In this document: positions 34,224 through 41,525 of the stretch, in pieces
How the letters are laid out: the number at the start of each line of letters is the position of its first letter
How positions within the stretch are numbered: position 1 is the stretch's first letter
DNA from: JAKSSE01 sp045597645
GTDB taxonomy: Bacteria > Bacillota > Clostridia > Lachnospirales > Lachnospiraceae
Assembly: GCA_045597645.1 (NCBI GenBank)
Contig: JAZLKM010000017.1
Location: 1-44,992, forward strand
Length of the DNA stretch: 44,992 nucleotides
Direction: 5' to 3'
The notes under the pieces: model-generated
Seen by the model: the letters and a program-made list of their open reading frames with translations, nothing else
Told to the model about the DNA's origin: nothing
Databases searched by the model: none
Program-made: the position numbers and the translations under genes

Positions 34224-35645
34224 ATGAGAATATATAATACTCTTACCAAAACAAAACAGGATTTTAAGCCTATTGAGCCAGGAAAGGTGCGCATGTATGT
34301 GTGCGGTCCAACCGTATATAATCTTATACATATAGGTAACGCAAGGCCTATGATAGTGTTTGATACTGTGCGCAGATATTTTGAGTACAAAGGATATGAG
34401 GTAAACTATGTATCCAACTTCACTGATGTTGATGACAAGATAATTAAGGCGGCGATAGAGGAGGGCGTTGATTCTTCAGTTATTTCAGAGAGATATATTG
34501 AAGAATGCAAGAAAGATATGCAGGGGATGAACGTTAAGCCTGCAACTACCCATCCAAAGGCAACTGAAGAAATCGACGGAATGATTGAAATGGTCAGCAC
34601 CCTTATTGAGAAGGGACATGCTTATGTTGCAGCAGACGGAACAGTATACTTTAAAACAAGGAGCTTTAAGGATTACGGAAAGCTTTCGCACAAGAATATC
34701 GATGAGCTTGAGGGCGGTCACAGAGCTGAGGCCCATGCACTTAAGGTATCAGGAGAGGATCAGAAGCAGGATCCGCTTGATTTTGTATTATGGAAGCCTA
34801 AAAAAGATGGAGAGCCTTACTGGGAGTCTCCGTGGTGCCAGGGACGCCCGGGCTGGCACATTGAGTGCTCGGTTATGAGTAAGAAGTATTTGGGTACATC
34901 AATTGATATTCATGCTGGTGGTGAGGATCTTGTGTTCCCGCATCATGAGAACGAGATTGCACAGTCAGAGGCATGCAATGGTACGGAGTTTTCAAAGTAC
35001 TGGATGCATAATGCGTTCCTTAATATTGACAATAGAAAAATGTCAAAGTCTTTGGGCAATTTTTTCACTGTAAGAGATATTTCAGAAAGATATGATCTTC
35101 AGGTGCTTAGGTTCCTAATGCTTAGCGCACATTACAGAACACCGCTTAATTTTTCAGATACCCTTATGGAGTCAGCTAAGGCAGGCTTAGATAGAATTCT
35201 TACAGCTGTTTACAATCTCCAAGACAAGTCATCTAACGGTGTGGATGGCGATATGTCTGCTGTGGAGTTAGAAAATGTAAAGTTGGTAGATGATTATGTT
35301 GCGAAGTTTGAGGCTGCAATGGATGATGACTTTAACACAGCGGATGCTATTTCTGCAGTGTTTGAGTTCGCTCGCTTTGCAAATCAGACAGCAGTAGATG
35401 GCACTTCAAAGTCATATGCAGCTAAGTTGCTTGACACAGCGACTTGCCTTTGCGATATTCTTGGCATTATTACCGAGAAGAAGGAGGATACTCTTGAGCC
35501 TGAGCTTATGGCGCTTATCGAAGAGAGAACAGCTGCCAAGAAAAACAAGGATTTTGCAAGAGCAGATGAGATTCGTGACATTCTTCTTGAGAAAGGAATC
35601 GAGATAAAGGATACAAGAGAAGGAGTTAAATGGAGCAGGATTTAA
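34224..35645 (+). CDS. cysS: Cysteinyl-tRNA synthetase
   Basis: The 473-residue class I synthetase attaches cysteine to tRNA-Cys. The HIGN form of the HIGH motif is in NLIHIGNARPMI, the zinc-binding CGPTVYN is near residue 28, the KMSKS loop is in RKMSKSLGNF, and HAGGEDLVFPHHENE follows the family pattern. The length is typical. It lies directly after the ABC transporter genes and overlaps the Mini-III gene by 16 bases. No T-box is seen ahead of it, so control is probably through the transporter promoter. Confidence 0.96.
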   Translation: MRIYNTLTKTKQDFKPIEPGKVRMYVCGPTVYNLIHIGNARPMIVFDTVRRYFEYKGYEVNYVSNFTDVDDKIIKAAIEEGVDSSVISERYIEECKKDMQGMNVKPATTHPKATEEIDGMIEMVSTLIEKGHAYVAADGTVYFKTRSFKDYGKLSHKNIDELEGGHRAEAHALKVSGEDQKQDPLDFVLWKPKKDGEPYWESPWCQGRPGWHIECSVMSKKYLGTSIDIHAGGEDLVFPHHENEIAQSEACNGTEFSKYWMHNAFLNIDNRKMSKSLGNFFTVRDISERYDLQVLRFLMLSAHYRTPLNFSDTLMESAKAGLDRILTAVYNLQDKSSNGVDGDMSAVELENVKLVDDYVAKFEAAMDDDFNTADAISAVFEFARFANQTAVDGTSKSYAAKLLDTATCLCDILGIITEKKEDTLEPELMALIEERTAAKKNKDFARADEIRDILLEKGIEIKDTREGVKWSRI

Positions 35646-36064
35646 ACAGCTTTATTTTAAATAGTTTAGGTAATGCCAGAGGTGATATAAATACATATTC
35701 ACCTCTGGCACTGGCTTTTTTGGGAGATGCAGTGCTTGAGATAATAGTGAGGACTGCTGTCTTAGCAAAAGGAAACATGCCGGCTGATACACTTCACGCC
35801 CATTCCAGCCACATAGTAAGAGCAACTAGCCAGGCCGCATTGCTAAAATCAGTTCAAGAAGATCTGACTGAGGAGGAAGCAGATATTTTCCGAAGAGGTA
35901 GAAACGCTAATCCCAGGACACATGCAAAGAATGCATCGGTCAATGATTATAGAATTGCCACAGGCTATGAAGCACTTCTGGGATGGCTATATCTTAAGGG
36001 ACAAGATGCGAGAGCGCTTGAGCTTGTTAGGCTGGGGATGGAACGTACTGGCCTTGAATTTTAA
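35630..36064 (+). CDS. mrnC: Mini-ribonuclease III
   Basis: The 144-residue protein is an RNase III catalytic domain without the double-stranded-RNA-binding domain. The signature LAFLGDAVLEIIVR (about residues 28-41) supplies acidic catalytic residues. In Bacillus, MrnC trims 23S rRNA ends. It starts inside the last codons of cysS (16-base overlap), the usual Firmicutes arrangement, and is followed by rlmB. Confidence 0.93.
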   Translation: MEQDLNSFILNSLGNARGDINTYSPLALAFLGDAVLEIIVRTAVLAKGNMPADTLHAHSSHIVRATSQAALLKSVQEDLTEEEADIFRRGRNANPRTHAKNASVNDYRIATGYEALLGWLYLKGQDARALELVRLGMERTGLEF

Positions 36065-36076
36065 TTTGGAGAACAT

Positions 36077-36823
36077 ATGGAAGAAATGATACAAAGCACC
36101 CTCATAGAGGGCAGAAATGCCATTATTGAAGCATTTAGATCAGGAAAGACCATAGATAAATTGTATATTTTAGATGGCTGTAAGGATGGACCAATACAGA
36201 CTATTTTGCGAGAGGCAAAAAAGACGGATTGTCGTATTGATTTTGTAAAAAAAGAGAGACTTGATCAGCTATCTGAGACTGGCCATCACCAAGGCGTAGT
36301 TGCGATGGCTGCAGCTTATGCCTATGCTGAGGTGGAGGATATTCTTGAAAAGGCAAGGCAGAAGGGGGAACCGCTATTCGTCTTTGTCCTGGATGGGATA
36401 GAGGATCCGCATAATCTTGGGGCAATCATACGAACAGCTAATCTGGCTGGCGCGCATGGAGTTATTATCCCTAAAAATAGAGCAGTAGGACTTACAGCCA
36501 CAGTGGCACGTACTTCCGCTGGAGCCTTGAACTTTACTCCGGTTGCCAGAGTTACAAACATATCTCGCACCATAGAGGAGCTAAAGGAAACCGGTATGTG
36601 GTTTGTGTGTGCCGATATGGATGGCACCACTATGTATGACCTTGACTTAAAGGGACCGATTGGGCTCGTAATAGGCAATGAGGGCGATGGGGTGAGTGCC
36701 CTTGTGAAAAAGAATTGTGATTTTGTAGCATCAATTCCAATGAAGGGCGATATTGACTCCCTTAATGCGTCGGTTGCATGCGGTGTTTTGGCATTTGAAA
36801 TAGTAAGGCAGAGACTTTCATGA
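36077..36823 (+). CDS. rlmB: 23S rRNA 2'-O-methyltransferase of the SpoU/TrmH family
   Basis: The 248-residue enzyme has an N-terminal substrate-binding domain (about residues 1-80) and a knotted SPOUT domain with LDGIEDPHNLGAIIRTA, IGLVIGNEGDGVS and SIPMKGDIDSLNASVACG, the three conserved SpoU motifs. It methylates a 23S ribose with SAM (G2251 in E. coli RlmB). It is placed between mrnC and the sigma factor and overlaps the latter by four bases. Confidence 0.93.
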   Translation: MEEMIQSTLIEGRNAIIEAFRSGKTIDKLYILDGCKDGPIQTILREAKKTDCRIDFVKKERLDQLSETGHHQGVVAMAAAYAYAEVEDILEKARQKGEPLFVFVLDGIEDPHNLGAIIRTANLAGAHGVIIPKNRAVGLTATVARTSAGALNFTPVARVTNISRTIEELKETGMWFVCADMDGTTMYDLDLKGPIGLVIGNEGDGVSALVKKNCDFVASIPMKGDIDSLNASVACGVLAFEIVRQRLS

Positions 36824-37428
36824 TTTTGGCAAATCTATCAGATGAAGAGCTAATAAGAGAATATTCAAATGGCAATGTTGACGCAATGGAGTACTTGTGT
36901 ACGAAGTACAAACCGCTTGTGTTAAAGCTTTCCAAACCGCTTTTTATAATCGGTGCGGAGTCAGATGACTTGATACAGGAGGGAATGCTTGGGCTTTTTA
37001 AGGCGATACAAGATTACAAAGATGATAAGGCAGCCAGTTTTTACACGTTCGCATCTATATGTATTCAAAGACAGATGTTAAAAGCAGTAGAAGCATCCGG
37101 AAGACAAAAGAATCAGCCACTTAATTTATACGTGTCATTATCTCCGGATGAAGATGGAGAGGTAGACTCAATATTATCTCAGTCGGCCAGCGACTCTGAT
37201 ATTGGATTGGACCCAGAAGCACAGGTGATAGCAAAGGAAGAGATTGGCAGTAGGATTGCTAGGGTTGAAGCTCTTCTTAGCCCGATGGAAAAAGAAGTAT
37301 TTAGAGCTTTTATGGCAGGAGATGATTACCATGCCATTGCAATAAAAATGAACAAGTCGGAGAAGGCTATAGACAATGCTCTGACACGGATTAGGCTTAA
37401 GGCTATTGGTTTGCATAGCCAAATGTAA
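36820..37428 (+). CDS. sigH: SigH-type RNA polymerase sigma factor
   Basis: The 202-residue sigma-70 family protein has region 2 (DLIQEGMLGLFKAIQDY, then FYTFASICIQRQMLKAV) and region 4 with a helix-turn-helix (DYHAIAIKMNKSEKAIDNALTRIRLK). The rlmB-sigH order is that of Firmicutes sigH loci. In Bacillus SigH starts the transition to sporulation and competence; in non-sporing relatives it may control competence. It is coupled to rlmB by an ATGA overlap. Competence genes comEA and comEC lie in the same window, but no SigH promoter was identified there. Confidence 0.88.
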   Translation: MILANLSDEELIREYSNGNVDAMEYLCTKYKPLVLKLSKPLFIIGAESDDLIQEGMLGLFKAIQDYKDDKAASFYTFASICIQRQMLKAVEASGRQKNQPLNLYVSLSPDEDGEVDSILSQSASDSDIGLDPEAQVIAKEEIGSRIARVEALLSPMEKEVFRAFMAGDDYHAIAIKMNKSEKAIDNALTRIRLKAIGLHSQM

Positions 37429-37437
37429 GGAGAAAAA

Positions 37438-38250
37438 ATGAAATCCTATATATGTTACCCTCAAGGTAAGGCTAAGGCACTTACAATGAGCTACGACGAT
37501 GGACAGCAATTCGATAGGAGACTTGTTGATTTATTTAACAAGTACGGTATAAAGGGGACCTTTAATCTTAATAGCGTTATGATGCATCCTGGCATGGATG
37601 ATAGACGTATAGATTCAGATGAAGTGGCTTCACTTTATATGGGCCATGAGGTAGCTACACATACAAGCCATCATCCTACACTGGAGAGGTGTCCGCTTGT
37701 GCAGGTAGCTAATGAAATACTGGAGGACAGGGTTGAACTGGAATCACTGGTGGGTTATCCGGTTAGGGGACACGCATATCCTAATGGCTCATACACACAG
37801 GAGATAAAGGACCTTTTCCATCAGCTTGGAATAGCATATGGACGTGTGGTTCCATCATCATACAGCTTTGAAATACCTACAGACCCGATGGAGTGGTATC
37901 CCACCTGCCATCACGCGGATCCAAGACTTATGGAGCTGGCACAGACCTTTGCTGAAGACAAGAAAAAACAATACATGAGACTCATGTATGTCTGGGGACA
38001 TAGCTACGAATTTGATCGTGATGACAATTGGCACATTATAGAGGAATTTTGTGAATACATAAGTGGCAGGACTGATATCTGGTATGCTACAAACATAGAA
38101 ATAATTGACTATATTAGCGCAGCTCGTCAGCTTATTTATTTTGCAGACAGTTCAAAAGTGTATAACCCAACAGCGACAACGGTATGGCTTGAGGTTAACG
38201 ATTCGAAATATGTAAGCGTTGAGCCTGGAAAGATGATAGAATTGACATAG
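37438..38250 (+). CDS. NodB/CE4-type polysaccharide deacetylase, cytosolic
   Basis: The 270-residue protein has the CE4 motif 1 aspartates Asp20-Asp21 in TMSYDDG and a motif 2 with His75 and His79 (HTSHH), which together bind the metal. The HAYPNGSY segment and RLMYVWGHSYEF follow. There is no signal peptide, so it would act in the cytosol, unlike most CE4 enzymes. Related cytosolic members act on small N-acetylated sugars. AAGGAG precedes the ATG nine bases after sigH. A desulfurase gene follows one base later. Confidence 0.85.
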   Translation: MKSYICYPQGKAKALTMSYDDGQQFDRRLVDLFNKYGIKGTFNLNSVMMHPGMDDRRIDSDEVASLYMGHEVATHTSHHPTLERCPLVQVANEILEDRVELESLVGYPVRGHAYPNGSYTQEIKDLFHQLGIAYGRVVPSSYSFEIPTDPMEWYPTCHHADPRLMELAQTFAEDKKKQYMRLMYVWGHSYEFDRDDNWHIIEEFCEYISGRTDIWYATNIEIIDYISAARQLIYFADSSKVYNPTATTVWLEVNDSKYVSVEPGKMIELT

Positions 38251-38251
38251 T

Positions 38252-39409
38252 ATGATATATCTTGACAATGCTGCTACAACAAAGATGTGGCCTGAGGCTG
38301 TGGATGCAATGCTACCATATTTTATGCAGGATTATGGTAATCCATCGGCAATGTATGATTTTGCGGGGCGCTCTAAATCAGCCATTAGAATAGCCAAAAA
38401 AATAATAGGGGATGCACTTGGCGCAGACGCCGAGTGCATCTATTTTACATCTGGTGGTAGTGAGTCTGACAACTGGGCCATAAAGAGTGTAGCTTCATCA
38501 TATGCAGGCAAGGGTAAGCATATAATTACATCCAAAATAGAGCATCATGCGGTATTAAATACATGTAAGTATCTTGAGCGTCATGGCTATGAAGTTACTT
38601 ATCTGGATGTGGATAGTGATGGAATGATATCGCTTGACGCCCTTAAGCGTTCGATTCGGCCAGACACTATACTGATATCAGTCATGATGGCTAACAATGA
38701 AATAGGTACTATAGAGCCGATAGCGCAGATAGGCGAAATAGCCAAGGCGAATGGTATTATTTTTCATACAGATGCTGTTCAGGCGGTAGGACATCTTCCT
38801 GTAGATGTTAGGAAGATGCACATAGATATGATGTCTGCTTCAGCTCATAAGTTTGGAGGGCCTAAAGGAGTGGGCTTCCTATACATAGATAAAAGGCTTA
38901 AACTCGAACCGATAATACATGGTGGTTCCCAGGAGAGAGGACTTCGCGCTGGAACGCAGAACGTGCCAGCAATTGTAGGCATGGGAAAGGCACTAGAGAT
39001 ATCAGTAGCCAATATGGCTTGCGATAATCAGAAAATGAAGGAACTTAGAGATTATCTTATGAGTAGCTTAATGTCTAGAGTACCTTTTTCAAGGATAAAC
39101 GGAAGCGTAGATGCAAGGCTGTCATCGAATGTTAATATGAGCTTTAAGTATATCGATGCTCAGACATTGGTCGTGATGCTTGATACCTGCGGAATATGTG
39201 TGTCTACAGGGGCAGCATGTAATGCAGCTATTAACGCACAGTCTCATGTGCTTGGAGCAATTGGACTGTCTAACGATGAAATTAAAGGTTCACTGCGAAT
39301 GACACTTGGCTCAGATATAACTAAGGAAGATGTCGATTACGTTATCAATACTATTTGCAATAAGATAGAGCAGATTCGCGTTGACAATAATATCAGACTG
39401 ACTACATAA
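38252..39409 (+). CDS. Cysteine desulfurase, NifS-like
   Basis: The 385-residue PLP enzyme takes sulfur from cysteine. The PLP lysine is Lys200 in SAHKFGGPKG and the sulfur-carrying cysteine is Cys323 in STGAACNAA. No scaffold gene (iscU or nifU) or thiI is adjacent, so its sulfur acceptor is not evident; iron-sulfur assembly, tRNA thiolation or redox use are all possible. It is one base after the deacetylase gene, so the two are translated together. Confidence 0.93.
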   Translation: MIYLDNAATTKMWPEAVDAMLPYFMQDYGNPSAMYDFAGRSKSAIRIAKKIIGDALGADAECIYFTSGGSESDNWAIKSVASSYAGKGKHIITSKIEHHAVLNTCKYLERHGYEVTYLDVDSDGMISLDALKRSIRPDTILISVMMANNEIGTIEPIAQIGEIAKANGIIFHTDAVQAVGHLPVDVRKMHIDMMSASAHKFGGPKGVGFLYIDKRLKLEPIIHGGSQERGLRAGTQNVPAIVGMGKALEISVANMACDNQKMKELRDYLMSSLMSRVPFSRINGSVDARLSSNVNMSFKYIDAQTLVVMLDTCGICVSTGAACNAAINAQSHVLGAIGLSNDEIKGSLRMTLGSDITKEDVDYVINTICNKIEQIRVDNNIRLTT

Positions 39410-39436
39410 TGTACTTGCGAAGGGGACGCTATTGAT

Positions 39437-40591
39437 ATGAAAAAATGGCTTTTGTTAAAGTCTCAAGGCTTTAGCTACAATGCATCTGAATATTTTGTGC
39501 AAATGGTGGAGCGCACTCTTACTGAATACGGTTACGAAGTGTGGGTACGACCTTATAGTGTTCAAAATGCTTCTTTACTTAGTCGTATTACTAGAGACCA
39601 TGAGTTCGAGGGGATATTAGAGTTTGGTTCAAGACTCCCACGCATCAAGAATGCAGACGGTGTACCTGTTGTTGATACCTTTAATTGTCCGTTTTATTCT
39701 GTGGTACTGGACCATCCACTTTATATGCATGAATGCCTTAGCACGCCATGCAAAAATCTCAATGTGTTTGTAATAGATGGACATCATAAGGCATACATCG
39801 AGAAGTATTATCCTCATGTGAATAAGGTAATATTTTTGCCTATTGGTACAGAGATTATCTATGATAATACTCCTCTTAAGAATCGCGAGATAGAGATATT
39901 TTTTCCGGCAACCTTCAACTCCCCGGACAAGTCGTTGGAGGCAATAAAGCTCCTTGAAAAAGAAGAAGCCCAGTTTACACTCGAATTTATAGATTTTCTA
40001 AAGCAGCACGAAGAGCTTACCATGGAAAGAGCCCTCAGATTATATCTGAGCTACCGAGGAGAGGCTGACTATGATAATGCCAGGTTTGCGGCTACAATGA
40101 ATCACATGTTTATGTGTGATAGTTATATGGCAGCCTACGAGAGGGAGAGAGTTGTTACAGCTGTGATAGAGGCTGGTTTTCCAATCACACTTGTAGGGAA
40201 GGGCTGGAAAAATCTTAAACAGTCAGATTCACCGAACGTAACGATATTGGATGCAATACAGTATCCTAAGACACTTGAAATAATGAACAATTCCAAGATA
40301 GTACTTAACGTATCACCGTATTTGAAGGATGGAATACATGACAGAGTGCCGTGCGCACTTGGACGGGGCTGTGTCAGCTTGACAGATGAGACTTCTGGAA
40401 TACTAAGAGAATTTGAGTCGGACAAGGAACTTTTGACTTACGATATACTTAAGCCACATTCGGCATCAGCACAGTTAGAGAAAATCTGGGGTCACTGGGA
40501 TAGATTGCAGAGTATAGCAGATGAAGGCTTTGAAATAGCAGCGAAGCTGTTTTCGTGGAACCAGTCAATATCAAAGGTACTAAGCGTTTAG
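39437..40591 (+). CDS. CgeB-like glycosyltransferase family protein
   Basis: The 384-residue protein has the pattern of CgeB-type proteins (PF13524-like, GT-B fold): an N-terminal Rossmann half with FEGILEFGSRLP and VLDHPLYMHE, and a C-terminal half with VGKGWKNL, NNSKIVLNVSPYLKDGIHDR and CALGRGCVSLTD. These are typically sugar transferases for surface or spore glycans; the donor is unknown. GAAGGGGAC lies before the ATG. Its 3' end overlaps the convergent PHP gene by 12 bases, so there is no room for a normal terminator. Confidence 0.78.
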   Translation: MKKWLLLKSQGFSYNASEYFVQMVERTLTEYGYEVWVRPYSVQNASLLSRITRDHEFEGILEFGSRLPRIKNADGVPVVDTFNCPFYSVVLDHPLYMHECLSTPCKNLNVFVIDGHHKAYIEKYYPHVNKVIFLPIGTEIIYDNTPLKNREIEIFFPATFNSPDKSLEAIKLLEKEEAQFTLEFIDFLKQHEELTMERALRLYLSYRGEADYDNARFAATMNHMFMCDSYMAAYERERVVTAVIEAGFPITLVGKGWKNLKQSDSPNVTILDAIQYPKTLEIMNNSKIVLNVSPYLKDGIHDRVPCALGRGCVSLTDETSGILREFESDKELLTYDILKPHSASAQLEKIWGHWDRLQSIADEGFEIAAKLFSWNQSISKVLSV

Positions 40592-41389
40592 AGGTAGCAT
40601 TACAGGTTTGCGACTTTTGAAGACTGTTATATTATTAGCCCCTATTTCAGATAATATTAGTGACAGCTTATCAAAATTAGAGCCTATAAACTCAGGCTTG
40701 TGAGCATCAGCACCGCAGGTAATATATTTACCGCCCAATTCCATGTAGCGTCGTAAGATAGACGCGGTGGGGTTGGGCGTATTTAGTCCGGCTTTGTAGC
40801 TGCCAGAATTGATTTCGATAGCTTTGTCTTTTTCTATAAGCAGTATGAGCACCTTGTCTACAAGCTCAGGGAAGAGCTCGTAGCAGTCATAGCTTAGACT
40901 CTTGTCAGGCGCATATCTAACGACATAGTCCAAGTGACCATAGCTGTCAAATCCGTCAAAGGCGTTAATATTCTCAACAATAGATTCGAAATACTCACGG
41001 AATGCATCAGTAGAAGTACGACCGGTGAAAAACTCAGGATAGTAAGGGTCTACTTTGTGGGCAACATGTGAGGAGCCAATCACAAAATCAAAGTTATAGT
41101 TTGAAGTAATTCGTTTGTGTTCTGCGCTAAGATGAGGCTGAAGACCAAGCTCAATACCATATAACAGTTCAATGTCTGAACGATATTTTTCTTTCAACGT
41201 ATTCACTGTCTTAGTATAATCATCCAAATCCAGCAAAAACAAATCAGGTTCATTGGGATAATCTATGTCCAGATGATCTGTGATAGTAATAGTCTTTATT
41301 TTCTTCTCGATAGCTGCTTCTATCATGATTTCCGGTGTAACATCGCAATCACCAGAAAAAGAAGTGTGCATATGACAATCTGGTAACAT
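40580..41389 (-). CDS. PHP-domain histidinol-phosphatase-like hydrolase
   Basis: The start at 41389 (MLPDCHMHT) is fixed by GGAGG five bases upstream; the longer frame to 41485 has no such site. The 269-residue protein has the PHP metal motifs: HMH (His6, His8), the DHLD segment near residue 40, VIGSSHV, YGHLDYV, and GADAHKPEFIG at the C-terminus. HisK/HisJ-type PHP enzymes dephosphorylate histidinol phosphate; related members hydrolyse other phosphates. No other his genes are here, so the histidine assignment is unproven. It converges on the CgeB-like gene. Confidence 0.88.
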   Translation of the reverse strand: MLPDCHMHTSFSGDCDVTPEIMIEAAIEKKIKTITITDHLDIDYPNEPDLFLLDLDDYTKTVNTLKEKYRSDIELLYGIELGLQPHLSAEHKRITSNYNFDFVIGSSHVAHKVDPYYPEFFTGRTSTDAFREYFESIVENINAFDGFDSYGHLDYVVRYAPDKSLSYDCYELFPELVDKVLILLIEKDKAIEINSGSYKAGLNTPNPTASILRRYMELGGKYITCGADAHKPEFIGSNFDKLSLILSEIGANNITVFKSRKPVMLPLNA

Positions 41390-41457
41390 ATATGCCTCCA
41401 ATCCGCATTCCAATAACGAGATAAGTGTAACATTTGAATATTTATTTGAAAAGGCCA

Positions 41458-41509
41458 TTGCATTTTTAAATAATGGGTAGTACACTCAAGAAAAATGTAA
41501 TCGGTTTCA
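41458..41509 (+). promoter_or_regulatory. Promoter and LacI-type operator of the GH2/lacI unit
   Basis: TTGCAT (41458-41463), a 17-base spacer and TACACT (41481-41486) form a moderate promoter. TGTAATCGGTTTCA (41496-41509) is an imperfect palindrome around a central CG, the pattern of LacI/GalR and CcpA cre sites. It lies over the likely start of transcription, so bound repressor would block it. The LacI gene downstream is the obvious ligand; CcpA is the alternative. The start codon follows at 41526 behind a GGGGG ribosome site. Confidence 0.6.
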
Positions 41510-41525
41510 AGAAGGGGGTCTTGAC

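Noticed and set aside
34180..34230. T-box leader before cysS
   Set aside because: The gap to the ATPase gene is one base; there is no room for a leader.
41434..41450. TGAATATTTATTTGA as a possible ARG box before the PHP gene
   Set aside because: Only one half-site fits; the other half has about three of five matches, and there is no arginine gene here.
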